A DNA stretch of 57,285 nucleotides from Physcocola sp002396385 (GCA_946535435.1 CAMNDM010000022.1:1-57285), one strand, 5' to 3'. Positions 33,126 through 43,245 are shown, counted from the stretch's first letter. Made by a program: numbers and translations. Notes: generated by a model from the letters alone, not told the origin.

Positions 33126-33755
33126 ATGTTGAAAAATCTGGTATTTGATTGGGGAGGCGTCTTAAGTGTCAGCCAGCACAACGAAGCGATAAGACGTTTT
33201 GAGGCACTCGGCCTAACCAAAGCAGAAACATATTTTGAAGAAGGAAAGAACTGGAAAGGCATATTCGGTGAAATAGAGAACGGCAAAATCGGCATTGAAG
33301 ATTTTTTGTCAGCCATAAGTCTACTGTGTGGCAAAAACATTACATTCGAAGAGGTAGCCTACGCATGGTGGGGATTTTTCCACCACCTTACGCCCGGGTT
33401 GTTACATCAACTATACCTCTGGGAAAAAGAAGGCTACAACCTGTATATACTGACAAACAACAATCCGTTTATGATGAGCTACATTAACGGAGACCAATTC
33501 GCACCCGAAGGACGTCCATTCCATACTTATTTCAAAAAAATATACGTCAGTTATGAAATTGGGTTGGAAAAACCAGATAGAGCAATATATGAGCACATGC
33601 TGAAAGACGGTGATATGAAAGCAGAAGAGACCTTATTTATAGACGACAGAGAACAAAACACAAAAGGAGCCGAGAGTGTAGGAATTAACACCTATTTAGT
33701 AAAAAATTCGGAAGCATGGATACCAGATTTGATAAACAAGTTCCTAAAGCATTAG
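33126..33755 (+). CDS. HAD-family hydrolase (subfamily IA)
   Basis: 209 residues. Motif I is LVFDWGGVLS (second aspartate replaced by glycine, as in many YihX/alpha-D-glucose-1-phosphatase-like members), motif II is ILTNNNP, motif III lysine in IGLEKPDRAIY, and motif IV FIDDRE. A helical cap lies between motifs I and II. The D-x-G in place of D-x-D is typical of the YihX-like group, whose members remove phosphate from small sugar or nucleotide substrates. It is a single-gene unit behind its own promoter. Confidence 0.9.
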   Translation: MLKNLVFDWGGVLSVSQHNEAIRRFEALGLTKAETYFEEGKNWKGIFGEIENGKIGIEDFLSAISLLCGKNITFEEVAYAWWGFFHHLTPGLLHQLYLWEKEGYNLYILTNNNPFMMSYINGDQFAPEGRPFHTYFKKIYVSYEIGLEKPDRAIYEHMLKDGDMKAEETLFIDDREQNTKGAESVGINTYLVKNSEAWIPDLINKFLKH

Positions 33756-33816
33756 GGAACAACGGAATTTTTTGACAGTTTTATTCATAAAATGAACACT
33801 TTTACAGAAATATACG

Positions 33817-33848
33817 ATTGGGAATAAGTCCGAAAAAAATTATTTTTG
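33817..33848 (+). promoter_or_regulatory. promoter of the TlpA-like gene
   Basis: ATTG (33817-33820), 20-bp spacer, TATTTTTG (33841-33848): a near-consensus Bacteroidota promoter, 54 bp before the ATG. Confidence 0.6.
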
Positions 33849-33902
33849 CAAAAAAGAATAGCCAAAACATGTTATCACACTAACATTTAAACTAATTTGT
33901 AT

Positions 33903-35261
33903 ATGAGATTACTGAAAACAATAATACTCTGTCTACTTATATTACCACTTGAAGCATTCGCCAAAAAAGACGGTCTCGCCCACTTGAGTGGAAAGATAGA
34001 AGGCTACAAGTATGGCAGCAACGTAATAATAGTAGATCCACAAGGGAACCTACCAGACGACACGTTGAGCATGGCGGCAGATGGTAGTTTCAAGACCGCG
34101 TTTGCAGTTCAATATCCGACAGAGCTGATTTTTACCATAGAACAGCCACAGGTACAATTCAAGTTCTATGCGACCAAGAACAGCAATGCCCAAATGGGCA
34201 TAAGTTTGAGAGCCACACAAGGCGAGGAATATGTTGCTGACGTTACTTACACCGGCGACAATAAAGAAGTCTTCACCTTTATGCAGAGTCATGACTACAA
34301 CAACCTGATTGGAGAAAAATATGGCGACGACGAATTGAAGAAAATGACATTCGCATCCTTCCAACAAGGTTTACGCAACGACATAGACAAAATGCTGTCA
34401 GACCTAGCCCTTTTGAAAGACAAGATGTTCAAGTCAGCGAAAGCGGCAGAATGGGAAAAGAAATACACCTACGAGTTGATGCGTTATGCCGATGTTGAAA
34501 CCACAGAAGACAAGGACTTTTCGACATGGTGGAAAAGTCAGGATTACAACAACGACATGAACATAGCAAGCAGTCATGTTGCCCGCGACTACAAATTGAT
34601 AAAGCAATCGGGCAAAAACGACTACGACATAGAGTTCATAAAAGAACTGCCACGCCATTTTTCGAACAAAGAGATCTACTTCGCCTGCGCAAACGAGCAC
34701 ATAGTTAAAGTGTTGGCAACAGCACCAGTAAACACAGATGAAATATACAACACCTACAAAAAACTGTATGCCGGTCATGAGAACGACATACCAGACTTTG
34801 TAAAAAACAGCTACGAAGAGGCCAAACGCAACGTGGCAGGCAAGCTGGCCCCAGACTTTGAAATGGAAGACGAGTCAGGCAACAAAATCAAGCTGTCGCA
34901 ACTACGCGGCAAACTTATCTACATAGACGTATGGGCCACATGGTGCGGACCGTGCAAACTAGAGATTCCAAAAATGGCAACACTCGCCGATCACTACAAA
35001 GATGACCCTAATGTGCTTCTCGTTTCCATTTCCATTGACCAGGATGCAGAACGCTGGAAACAGGCCATAAAGAGCACTGAGACCAAAAGCAACTGGAAAC
35101 AATACCACGTCATAGGAGCCCTTGAGTCGGAATTCTGTAAACATTACAGCATAGTTGGCATACCACGTTTCCTAATGATAGACCGTAACGGGAAAGTCGT
35201 ATCTCTCGACGCACCTCGTCCGGGCGAAGCAACGGTCATAGAAATGATAGACCGTAATTAA
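33903..35261 (+). CDS. TlpA-family thioredoxin-like disulfide reductase, exported
   Basis: 452 residues from the ATG at 33903 (an upstream TTG adds only two). A signal peptide ends near AFA (about residue 20). A DUF4369-like beta domain (about 25-135) and a helical linker are followed by a thioredoxin domain (about 315-452). That domain has LAPDFEMEDESGNKIKLSQL and the redox motif WCGPCK, and a cis-proline in GIPRFLMID. It likely reduces or exchanges disulfides of envelope proteins in the periplasm. It is common in Bacteroidota, often tied to cytochrome maturation or oxidative stress. It ends at a strong terminator. Confidence 0.92.
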   Translation: MRLLKTIILCLLILPLEAFAKKDGLAHLSGKIEGYKYGSNVIIVDPQGNLPDDTLSMAADGSFKTAFAVQYPTELIFTIEQPQVQFKFYATKNSNAQMGISLRATQGEEYVADVTYTGDNKEVFTFMQSHDYNNLIGEKYGDDELKKMTFASFQQGLRNDIDKMLSDLALLKDKMFKSAKAAEWEKKYTYELMRYADVETTEDKDFSTWWKSQDYNNDMNIASSHVARDYKLIKQSGKNDYDIEFIKELPRHFSNKEIYFACANEHIVKVLATAPVNTDEIYNTYKKLYAGHENDIPDFVKNSYEEAKRNVAGKLAPDFEMEDESGNKIKLSQLRGKLIYIDVWATWCGPCKLEIPKMATLADHYKDDPNVLLVSISIDQDAERWKQAIKSTETKSNWKQYHVIGALESEFCKHYSIVGIPRFLMIDRNGKVVSLDAPRPGEATVIEMIDRN

Positions 35262-35313
35262 CCCAACAGCGAAGGGAGAGGTAACAACACAGGCAACTAA
35301 ATAATATCATACT

Positions 35314-35347
35314 AAAAATAGGGGGACTAATAAGTCCCCCTATTTTT
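35314..35347. terminator. strong bidirectional terminator between the TlpA-like gene and proS
   Basis: AAAAATAGGGGGACT (35314-35328) and AGTCCCCCTATTTTT (35333-35347) form a perfect 15-bp stem with an AATA loop. A and T runs on both flanks let it work either way. Confidence 0.92.
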
Positions 35348-35370
35348 AGGAAACAAGACTTAAAAATGTG

Positions 35371-35378
35371 TAAATTTG
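35371..35378 (+). promoter_or_regulatory. -7 element (TAAATTTG) of proS
   Basis: Exact TAnnTTTG match, 27 bp before the ATG. Confidence 0.6.
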
Positions 35379-35405
35379 CAGAAAAGAACAAGTATACAAT
35401 AAAAC

Positions 35406-36890
35406 ATGGCAAAAGAACTAACACCACGTGCCGAGAACTACTCGCAGTGGTATAACGACTTGGTAGTAAAGGCTGACCTTGCAGAGCAGTCAGCAGTAAG
35501 GGGCTGTATGGTCATTAAACCCTATGGCTACTCAATATGGGAAAAGATGCAACAGGAGTTGGACCGCCGATTCAAAGAGACCGGTCATGTAAACGCCTAC
35601 TTCCCGTTGCTGATTCCGAAATCGTTCTTGAGCCGTGAAGCAAAACATGTGGAAGGCTTCGCAAAAGAATGTGCAGTAGTAACCCACTACCGCCTGAAAG
35701 TAAACGACGAAGGAAACGCCGTAGTAGTAGACCCAGAAGCGAAACTGGAAGAGGAACTAATTGTACGTCCGACTTCAGAGACTATAATTTGGAACACCTA
35801 TAAGAACTGGATCAAAAGTTGGAGAGACCTACCAATTCTTTGTAACCAGTGGGCCAACGTAATGCGCTGGGAAATGAGAACCCGTCCGTTCCTCCGCACC
35901 GCCGAATTCCTGTGGCAGGAAGGACACACCGCGCACGAAACCTACGAAGAGGCAGAGGCAGAAGCACAGCGTATGCTGAACGTTTATGCCGATTTTGCCG
36001 AAAACGTAATGGCAGTGCCAGTTGTAAAGGGTGTAAAGAGTGAAACCGAACGTTTTGCAGGTGCAGTAGACACCTATACCATTGAAGCGCTTATGCAGGA
36101 TGGTAAAGCATTGCAGAGCGGAACTTCACACTTCTTGGGTCAGAATTTTGCAAAAGCATTCGGCGCCCAGTTCCAGAACCGCAACGGAGAACTCGAATAT
36201 GTTTGGGCAACCTCATGGGGTGTATCAACCCGCCTGATTGGCGCGCTCATCATGGCACATAGCGACGACAACGGTTTGGTATTGCCTCCTAACCTGGCTC
36301 CAATCCAGGTTGTTATCGTTCCTATCTTCAAGGGCGAAGAACAGTTGAAGCAGATTTCAGAAAAACTGGCTCCAGTAATTGCCGAGTTGAAGCAGTTGGG
36401 CATCAGCGTTAAATACGACGACGCTGACACGAAGAAGCCAGGATGGAAGTTCGCTGAATATGAATTGAAGGGTGTACCAGTCCGTTTGGCAATGGGCGCA
36501 CGCGATATGGAGAACGGTACCATTGAAGTTGCACGCCGCGACACCCTCACCAAGGAGACAAAGAGCCTGGATGGCATTGCAACATACATTAAGGACTTGT
36601 TGGCAGACATCCAGAAGAACATCTTCCAGAAGGCTGTTGACTACCGCAAGCAGAACATCAAAACTGTTGACACCTACGAAGAGTTCAAACAGGAAATTGA
36701 AAAGGGCGGATTTATACTTGCACACTGGGACGGCACCGCAGAAACAGAAGCCAAGATTAAGGAAGAAACAAAGGCAACCATCCGCTGCATTCCTTTCGAC
36801 AGCTATGTTGACGGAGACAAGGAACCAGGTAAGTGTATGGTAACCGGCAAACCTTCAAAATGCCGTGTTCTTTTCGCAAGAGCATACTAA
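35406..36890 (+). CDS. proS: prolyl-tRNA synthetase (ProS type 3, archaeal/eukaryote-like)
   Basis: 494 residues, class II synthetase that charges tRNA-Pro. Motif 2 lies in EMRTRPFLRTAEFLWQEGHTAHE and motif 3 in TSWGVSTRLIGALIMAHSDD (each cited in part). A C-terminal anticodon-binding domain (about 295-405) and the eukaryote/archaeal-type zinc-like C-terminal domain (about 410-494) follow. There is no editing INS domain. This shorter form is the usual one in Bacteroidota. Codon bias is strong, as expected for translation genes. It ends at a terminator. Confidence 0.96.
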   Translation: MAKELTPRAENYSQWYNDLVVKADLAEQSAVRGCMVIKPYGYSIWEKMQQELDRRFKETGHVNAYFPLLIPKSFLSREAKHVEGFAKECAVVTHYRLKVNDEGNAVVVDPEAKLEEELIVRPTSETIIWNTYKNWIKSWRDLPILCNQWANVMRWEMRTRPFLRTAEFLWQEGHTAHETYEEAEAEAQRMLNVYADFAENVMAVPVVKGVKSETERFAGAVDTYTIEALMQDGKALQSGTSHFLGQNFAKAFGAQFQNRNGELEYVWATSWGVSTRLIGALIMAHSDDNGLVLPPNLAPIQVVIVPIFKGEEQLKQISEKLAPVIAELKQLGISVKYDDADTKKPGWKFAEYELKGVPVRLAMGARDMENGTIEVARRDTLTKETKSLDGIATYIKDLLADIQKNIFQKAVDYRKQNIKTVDTYEEFKQEIEKGGFILAHWDGTAETEAKIKEETKATIRCIPFDSYVDGDKEPGKCMVTGKPSKCRVLFARAY

Positions 36891-36911
36891 TTGACCACTA
36901 CCCTATAACAG

Positions 36912-36942
36912 AAAAGCGAGGCACAAAGTGCTTCGCTTTTTT
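36912..36942 (+). terminator. rho-independent terminator after proS
   Basis: AAAAGCGAGGCAC (36912-36924) and GTGCTTCGCTTTT (36928-36940) form a 13-bp stem with one G-U and an AAA loop, then Ts. Confidence 0.9.
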
Positions 36943-37107
36943 GATTGTTAGATCACCTCCTGCTTTTACTAACTAATTTATCTGAATACCAGTATTAATG
37001 TCATTACAGACCATTGATTTCTTCATGATTGCGAAAAGGAAGTTTACTGTAGATTTTGAAATATACTACGAATGTAATATCTTTACCTTAAACATCTGTA
37101 AATAAAT

Positions 37108-38574
37108 ATGCTTAATCGTCTTTTTAAAATCGTATCCGTTAAGTTTAACTTGCTACTTATTACCATCATCTCAATCTTCTCATTTACTGCAAATGCAGCT
37201 TCCCACGATGCTTTCAGTCATTTGGAAATGAAAACGGCTGATGACAGCGTCTTTTTGATGGATTGCTACAACCGTTTAAGAAACGATAAACAGATAGCCT
37301 CGCCTACAGTGCAAGAGCACAAAACAGAAGTGTTAATTATTGTTAATGCCATCATCGACAATAAGAAGAGAAAAGACAGTGTTGATTTGATGAATTTACT
37401 TTTGCCCGACTGCAAACTATTTATAGGCAGTAGAATGGAAGAAATAGAGGATAACAACACTAATGGAACTAACCAGAAAGGCCATAACGAAGATGAAGAC
37501 AATGATGTAACAGAAGAACCAACAGATTACAAGATAGTATTAACTTATGTTACCGTTAAAGGCGACACCGTTGAAAAAGAACTTGGCAAACACCTTGATT
37601 TTGCAACAAAAATGGCAAAGCAGATTGAAAGTCTCAATGATAAATTTGGCGAGCAGGATTCATCGGACAACAAATTCCGCTATGGCGACATGGTGCTTAC
37701 CGTCTTCAATATGGTGTTGTCAGACGACACAAAAGAAATGGACCGTTTCATGAACGAAACAAAACAAAACTTCATCCACAAAGAGCTTGCCCAATACAGT
37801 CCAAAAGGGCTAACCAACAATGAGCCAGCCATTGTTGCATTGAATACTAAAACCGACAGCATTTCTTTCGCAAAAGGTTATTTCGCAGGCAAAAGCACAG
37901 CCGACACACTTACCTTTAAAGACAATTACGATTTTCTGGAAGGAACGTCAATGGGCTATAAGGCTAGTAAAATTAATATTGGGAAGATAGGATGGATTCA
38001 AATAATGGGCATACTAGAATCAAGACCTTTAGCCTCGCAGGAACTCTTTATGCTAGGCTTTGCTGTTGGTGGTGAAGGTGAGAAAAATGGATATGAACCA
38101 ACCTACATTCCTGGAGCCTATTTTGGCTACGCAGGTGTACGCACCCAATGGTCAGAAACGGATATGAAGGCCTTCCTAAAAAAGAATGATTTAGAGCCAA
38201 GCTCCTTATTCGGTACTTGGACTGCCTATAAGGTAGAAATGGACGACAATGGGACAAACAAAATTAGCGAGAAAGACAGGAAGCAATCAACAAAGAAAAT
38301 TCTAAAATACAAAATTCAGTTTATTGATGACCTTCATTTCAAATTCAATAAAGTTGATACCAAACGACAAGGCACATACTATATCAAAAAGAAAAAGCTA
38401 ACTTTCTTTGCAGACTCAGACTGCATTTCCTTTAATGAAAATAAAACAGTAGCACAGATTATATCAGAGAAAAGTGAATTCACTATACTGTCGAGGACCG
38501 AAAATGAAATGGTTTTATGTGCTAACGACAATTATTATAACTATACTGTAAAGATTTATTTCCGTAAGCAATAA
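37108..38574 (+). CDS. exported protein of unknown function with lipocalin-like C terminus
   Basis: 488 residues. A signal peptide ends near TANAA (about residue 31). The middle includes an acidic low-complexity patch (about 115-145) and a segment SISFAKGYFAG...FLEGTSMGY (about 250-290). That segment recalls the FKBP_N arm of the two FKBP genes, but no isomerase domain follows. The C-terminal part (about 370-488) starts LFGTWTAYKVE and alternates short beta strands (YKIQFIDDLHFKF, GTYYIKKKKLTFF), as in lipocalin-like domains of Bacteroidota. More A+T-rich than its neighbours. No promoter matching TAnnTTTG exactly was found. Function unknown. Confidence 0.8.
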   Translation: MLNRLFKIVSVKFNLLLITIISIFSFTANAASHDAFSHLEMKTADDSVFLMDCYNRLRNDKQIASPTVQEHKTEVLIIVNAIIDNKKRKDSVDLMNLLLPDCKLFIGSRMEEIEDNNTNGTNQKGHNEDEDNDVTEEPTDYKIVLTYVTVKGDTVEKELGKHLDFATKMAKQIESLNDKFGEQDSSDNKFRYGDMVLTVFNMVLSDDTKEMDRFMNETKQNFIHKELAQYSPKGLTNNEPAIVALNTKTDSISFAKGYFAGKSTADTLTFKDNYDFLEGTSMGYKASKINIGKIGWIQIMGILESRPLASQELFMLGFAVGGEGEKNGYEPTYIPGAYFGYAGVRTQWSETDMKAFLKKNDLEPSSLFGTWTAYKVEMDDNGTNKISEKDRKQSTKKILKYKIQFIDDLHFKFNKVDTKRQGTYYIKKKKLTFFADSDCISFNENKTVAQIISEKSEFTILSRTENEMVLCANDNYYNYTVKIYFRKQ

Positions 38575-38665
38575 AATGAAATACTTCAAATTGAAGAACG
38601 CGTGGCCTTTCAGTAAATACGAATAAGAAAGTGTCGACACTGAGCACAGTTTACAATCAGCCACT

Positions 38666-40336
38666 CTAGAAGTCAGCCTCCTTACAAAAAACGACCGTTT
38701 TCTGAGTAAACGGATGCACAAAAACAAGTTCCGCAGCATGAAGGAAAAGACGAGAAGCAGGCTTGCCATATAAATCGTCACCCACAATAGGCGTATTCAG
38801 GCCAGAAGAATGAGCAGCGTGGACACGCAGCTGGTGGGTACGGCCAGTTTGAGGAAAGAAAGAAACACGTGTATACCCCTCTTCATAACCAACAATCTCA
38901 TAGAAAGTCACAGCCTCTTTACCATAGTCGTAACTCACCATTTGCCGCGGGCGGTCGGTAACATCGGGGCACAAAGGCAGCGAAACACGTCCCACAGGAT
39001 GCGGTTGGCCATTAAACTCGTAAATCAGGGGCTGAACCGGGTATGGTATGCGTCCACTCAATAGAGCCGTATACCGTTTGTGAACTTGTCGAGTTTCGAA
39101 CAAACACTGTAATTTCTTAAAGGCATCGAGCGACTTGGCAATGACGAGCAATCCAGAAGTATCCATATCCAGGCGGTGAACAACCATCAGGTTCAACGAC
39201 GTCAAGTCGTCACGCTGTTTAAGCAGATGTTCAACCAAAGAACTGGCATCGATTTTTCCTGGGACAGAGAGCATACCAGCCGGCTTGTCGACAACGATGT
39301 ACCAATCGTCTTCATATACGACCTCCACCCTACTTTGGGCGACAGCACGGGCAAGGACCGGACTATCGTCGACAGAAAGCCCTTGCAGCATAAAGCGGAG
39401 AATAGGCTCACACTTGCTTTTACAGGCCGGATAGTATTCGCCATGCCGACGGACCTCTTGTTTTGGAGAATTTCCCCACCAAAATTCGGCCATACAGATT
39501 GGCGTATAGCCGTTCACATAAGCATATTGCAACAACTTGGGAGCGCAACACTCACCCGCACCCGAAGGAGGAAGAGGCTGCGTAGACGACTCGAAAATTT
39601 GGAGCAAATCGGCTTTCTCCCCTCTAGCATTGAGGAAAACAAACTTTTTAAAAAGCCAGTTCTGCAACAGGAAAGACATCACCTCACGCTGTTTTTTGAG
39701 TTGGTTGATTTGGTCATCAAAAAAAGCGACCGCCAACTTAGCCTCGTGAATTTTCTCATTCCATTTCGCCTTCAATCTTTTAAGTTCAGCCTTCTGAAAC
39801 TGGCTTTGACGAATAAGTTCAGCTTCTTGCTCGGCAGAAAGAACACTTTCTTTGCGTAACGCATCACGCTGTCGCTTATCGGCCGACGTCTGCAATTTAA
39901 AAGCCCCAATTTCAGCCTCGGCGCAAGAAACCAAATCAGCAAGCCGCCCAAATGCCAAACGCCTTTCATCAGCATTCTCAATATCGGCAATACGTTCATT
40001 GACCACCGAAATATCGGCCTCGTGTTTTTTGAAATAGCCATCAGGCTGCAAATAGTCGAAAACAGGCGGTACAAAGAAATCGTGAGTAGCCGAGCCAGCA
40101 ATCTGACCGGAAAAGGCAGCAAGGAATCCGAGAGTACCATTTGGCGCCTTAACAACCAGCACACCAAACATCTTCCCCATCTGTAATTCTTCCTTCCATT
40201 GTCTCTGCAACGCCACATAGGCCTGCACCTTATTAGCTGCCACCACACACAACCGATGCGGAGAATAGGCGAACGGGAACGTAAAGCGTAACGGCAAATG
40301 AGCCTTAACAGACGGTTCGAAGGGATGAAACGGCAT
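38666..40336 (-). CDS. RluA-family pseudouridine synthase, long form
   Basis: 556 residues. The C-terminal third (about 345-550) is the catalytic domain: YIVVDKPAGMLSVPGK, then VVHRLDMDTSGLLVIAKS with the catalytic aspartate, and the late QTGRTHQLRVHAAH motif. The N-terminal 330 residues contain a basic coiled coil (about 150-225) and resemble the long RluA-type proteins of some gamma-proteobacteria and Bacteroidota. Target RNA is unknown; RluA enzymes modify 23S rRNA or tRNA uridines. It is a single gene with its own promoter, convergent with the exported unknown protein. Confidence 0.9.
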   Translation of the reverse strand: MPFHPFEPSVKAHLPLRFTFPFAYSPHRLCVVAANKVQAYVALQRQWKEELQMGKMFGVLVVKAPNGTLGFLAAFSGQIAGSATHDFFVPPVFDYLQPDGYFKKHEADISVVNERIADIENADERRLAFGRLADLVSCAEAEIGAFKLQTSADKRQRDALRKESVLSAEQEAELIRQSQFQKAELKRLKAKWNEKIHEAKLAVAFFDDQINQLKKQREVMSFLLQNWLFKKFVFLNARGEKADLLQIFESSTQPLPPSGAGECCAPKLLQYAYVNGYTPICMAEFWWGNSPKQEVRRHGEYYPACKSKCEPILRFMLQGLSVDDSPVLARAVAQSRVEVVYEDDWYIVVDKPAGMLSVPGKIDASSLVEHLLKQRDDLTSLNLMVVHRLDMDTSGLLVIAKSLDAFKKLQCLFETRQVHKRYTALLSGRIPYPVQPLIYEFNGQPHPVGRVSLPLCPDVTDRPRQMVSYDYGKEAVTFYEIVGYEEGYTRVSFFPQTGRTHQLRVHAAHSSGLNTPIVGDDLYGKPASRLFLHAAELVFVHPFTQKTVVFCKEADF

Positions 40337-40352
40337 ATTTATGAATTTTCTA

Positions 40353-40360
40353 CAAAGTTA
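40353..40360 (-). promoter_or_regulatory. -7 element (TAACTTTG) of the RluA-family gene
   Basis: Reverse-strand TAACTTTG, an exact TAnnTTTG match 16 bp before the ATG. Confidence 0.55.
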
Positions 40361-40569
40361 AACAATAACTGCCAGAGAAAGACAAATGTTACAGTAACAG
40401 AATTACAACAAAAGCAAATCCAGGCTCTCAGACACCGATAATAACTTATATACGGATTATTACAACCAATTGAAGAAAAAAGACAAATGGCAGAAATCAG
40501 TTAAATTGTAAATTGCGCAACGAAAAAAAGAAAGTTCGAACTCGTAATGACCAATTATAATTCAGATAT

Positions 40570-43029
40570 ATGAAAAGCACTAACTACAAAAACATTCTGG
40601 CATTGGCGCTAACGTCACTTCTGACGACCAGTACCAGTGCACAAGACCTATCGAGCTACTTTGCAGGAGTTACACCGACCAAAGGTTACAAAAGCCAATC
40701 GAACCACAATCCGCTGTTCACACAACGTTTTGGAGCCGATCCGTGCGCAATGGTCTACGACGACGAAGTCTACATCTATATGACCAACGATGTGCTTGAA
40801 TACAATGGTAATTCGCTTATAGAGAACACCTACAGTAAAATTAACACCATAAACTGTGTATCGTCGAAAGATATGGTCAACTGGACCGACCACGGTACAA
40901 TGAAGGTAGCAGGCAAAGGAAACCCAGCCCAATGGGCATCGTGTTCATGGGCACCAACAGCCTGCCATGCGAAAATAGACGGTCAGGAGAAATTCTTCCT
41001 ATATTTCGCCAACAACGGCAGCGGGATAGGCGTTGTAACAAGTAACTGTCCGTGGGGTCCGTGGACCGACCCGGTTGGCAGAGAGCTAGTATCGAGAAAC
41101 ACCCCAACCTGCAACACAGTGACTTGGTTGTTTGACCCAGCCGTTTTTGTAGACGACGATGGCACAGGCTACCTTTATTTCGGAGGTGGAGTTCCAAACG
41201 GGAAGAACGCAGACCCAGGCACAGCCCGAGTTGCGAAACTGGGGAAAAACTTTACAAGCATAGACGGGACACCAGCGCAAATAAATCCACCATATCTGTT
41301 TGAAGATGCAGGAATCAACAAGATAGGAGGCAAATACATCTATAGCTATTGTTCAAACTGGAATTGTCCTGGCAATCCGATGAGCAACGCCGAAATCTGT
41401 TACATGACATCGGACAAGCCGATGGGAACATTCAAATATACAGGAGTGGCCTATGCGAACCAAGGTTCCTTCTTATCGGGCCAGAATGGAGGGAACAACC
41501 ATCACTCAATGTTCAAATTCAAAGGCAAATGGTATATGACCTACCATGCACGCCTGTTGCAGAATGCAATGAACATCTGTCCTGGAAAGAATCTGAACTA
41601 TCGTTCAACGCACGTCGACTACGTCAATGTAAACGAACAGAACGCCACAATCTCAAAATCGAAAGGCTCGGAAAAAGGAGTCGAACAAGTTGGCTCGCTA
41701 AATCCATACGAGCAAACCGAAGCAGAAACAATGGCGTGGATGGGCGGAATAGACACCAAATACGGAGGTTCGAACATGTTGGTAACCAGCATCGACAAAG
41801 GCGACTGGATAGGTTTGGCCGGAGTTGACTTTGCAGAAGGAGCCAGCGTCTTCAGCGCACGCGTATCGGCGAAAGGTAAACAAGCCATAAAAATATGCAT
41901 AGACAAAGTCGATGGCCAATGTATAGGCTACCTTGAAGTTCCCAACACCGGGGGGAAACTGCAAGACGTAACCGCAAAGCTAAACACATCGGTAGTAGGC
42001 AAACATGACCTATTCTTCGTATTCTCGGGAGATTTTGAATTCGACCATTGGCAGTTCAAAACAGCAGACATTACACTTAAGGCATCAGACACCGAAATAG
42101 AAGACCACAGCACACTCGTCCTCACAGCCGAAACAAAAGAAAACGGAATGCAGAAAGCCGATTTCTACCTTGACGACAGATTAATTGGCAGCACGACAGA
42201 CGAGCCATACGAAATGGAAGTAAACGACCTTGAGCCAGGCGATTACACCTTCAAGGCAGTTATGACCAACTCAAAAGGAGAAAAGTTCGAGACCAATGGT
42301 GTAAGCGTTCACGTTCGAATAGCCCAAGGTCCGTTTGAAGGAATTGTCCAGAAACTACCAGGAACGATTGAAGTGGAACGCTTCGATGTAGGTGGCGACG
42401 GATTTGCATTCTACGACAGCGACAATGCGAACAACGGCGGAGAAATGCGAGACGAACAAGTAGACATAAAAGCTTTCAACGGCGGATACAAACTCGGATG
42501 GACCGTAAAAGGAGAATGGTTGGAATATACCATCGACATCGAGAAAGCTGGTATTTACGAATGGTCGGCCCTAGTGTCGACCGACAACGATAACGCAAGT
42601 TTCCACCTTGAGCTTGACGATGAGCCAATAACCGATGTGACCAAAGCGACCAACACAGGCGACTGGGACGACATGAAAGAAGTGAGCGGACTTACCACCG
42701 AGTTGAAGTCAGGCAAACACATATTGAAGCTTGTAGTTGATGAAAGCTACTTCGATATAGACTGGATAAAATTCGAGCCAAAAGATGCCACCAACACCAT
42801 GAGCATCGTTTCAGAAAAAATAAAAGTAGTTCCAAATCCAGCATCAGACTATTTGAAAGTAACAGGAATCGACAATGTCATTAAGTTGGAACTGACTAAC
42901 AGTGAAGGCAGAGCCATCCTCACATCAAACGACAAAGATATACGCCTTAACAGCGTCACCCCAGGACTCTACATTTTGAAAATAAAGACCGAGAATGGAG
43001 TATATGCAGAGAAAGTCATTATAAAATAA
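40570..43029 (+). CDS. secreted GH43 glycosidase with CBM6-type modules and T9SS type A sorting domain
   Basis: 819 residues. A signal peptide (to about residue 24, STSAQ) precedes a five-bladed GH43 propeller (about 40-355). The base aspartate is in FGADPCAMVYDD, the second aspartate in DPAVFVDDDGTGY, and the likely acid glutamate in LFEDAGINKIGG. Next come a CBM6-like module (about 375-505), an Ig-like spacer (about 510-590) and a second CBM6/CBM35-like module (about 600-745). The last 70 residues (PNPASDYLKV...LYILKIKTENG) are a T9SS type A signal. It is therefore exported through T9SS to attack arabinan/xylan-type plant polymers at the surface. Confidence 0.93.
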   Translation: MKSTNYKNILALALTSLLTTSTSAQDLSSYFAGVTPTKGYKSQSNHNPLFTQRFGADPCAMVYDDEVYIYMTNDVLEYNGNSLIENTYSKINTINCVSSKDMVNWTDHGTMKVAGKGNPAQWASCSWAPTACHAKIDGQEKFFLYFANNGSGIGVVTSNCPWGPWTDPVGRELVSRNTPTCNTVTWLFDPAVFVDDDGTGYLYFGGGVPNGKNADPGTARVAKLGKNFTSIDGTPAQINPPYLFEDAGINKIGGKYIYSYCSNWNCPGNPMSNAEICYMTSDKPMGTFKYTGVAYANQGSFLSGQNGGNNHHSMFKFKGKWYMTYHARLLQNAMNICPGKNLNYRSTHVDYVNVNEQNATISKSKGSEKGVEQVGSLNPYEQTEAETMAWMGGIDTKYGGSNMLVTSIDKGDWIGLAGVDFAEGASVFSARVSAKGKQAIKICIDKVDGQCIGYLEVPNTGGKLQDVTAKLNTSVVGKHDLFFVFSGDFEFDHWQFKTADITLKASDTEIEDHSTLVLTAETKENGMQKADFYLDDRLIGSTTDEPYEMEVNDLEPGDYTFKAVMTNSKGEKFETNGVSVHVRIAQGPFEGIVQKLPGTIEVERFDVGGDGFAFYDSDNANNGGEMRDEQVDIKAFNGGYKLGWTVKGEWLEYTIDIEKAGIYEWSALVSTDNDNASFHLELDDEPITDVTKATNTGDWDDMKEVSGLTTELKSGKHILKLVVDESYFDIDWIKFEPKDATNTMSIVSEKIKVVPNPASDYLKVTGIDNVIKLELTNSEGRAILTSNDKDIRLNSVTPGLYILKIKTENGVYAEKVIIK

Positions 43030-43049
43030 ACACTAATTACAATTGTTCG

Positions 43050-43090
43050 CCCCCGTCAAGTATGTCAACACATGCCTGGCGGGGGTTTTT
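43050..43090 (+). terminator. rho-independent terminator after the GH43 gene
   Basis: A G/C-rich imperfect hairpin: CCCCCGTCAAGTATGT on the left, ACATGCCTGGCGGGGG on the right, then TTTTT. It lies about 20 bp after the stop. Confidence 0.85.
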
Positions 43091-43215
43091 AATACGAAGA
43101 AATAGCCTTTCAGAAAAAGGGAATGTTTTTGCAGGAAAGAAGGAAGTTTCCCAATGGCAGGCTTCATTTTAAGTCAAAAAGGAGAAAGAGAAGCACAACA
43201 TTACATTTTTTTTCA

Positions 43216-43223
43216 TACATTTG
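43216..43223 (+). promoter_or_regulatory. -7 element (TACATTTG) of the YhcH/glgB unit
   Basis: Exact TAnnTTTG match 22 bp before the ATG at 43246, which supports that start over the TTG at 43240. Confidence 0.55.
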
Positions 43224-43245
43224 ATAAAATAACAAAGAATTGGAT

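Noticed and set aside
38630..38641. Palindrome AGTGTCGACACT between convergent genes
   Set aside because: No loop or T tail, so not a convincing terminator; single occurrence.
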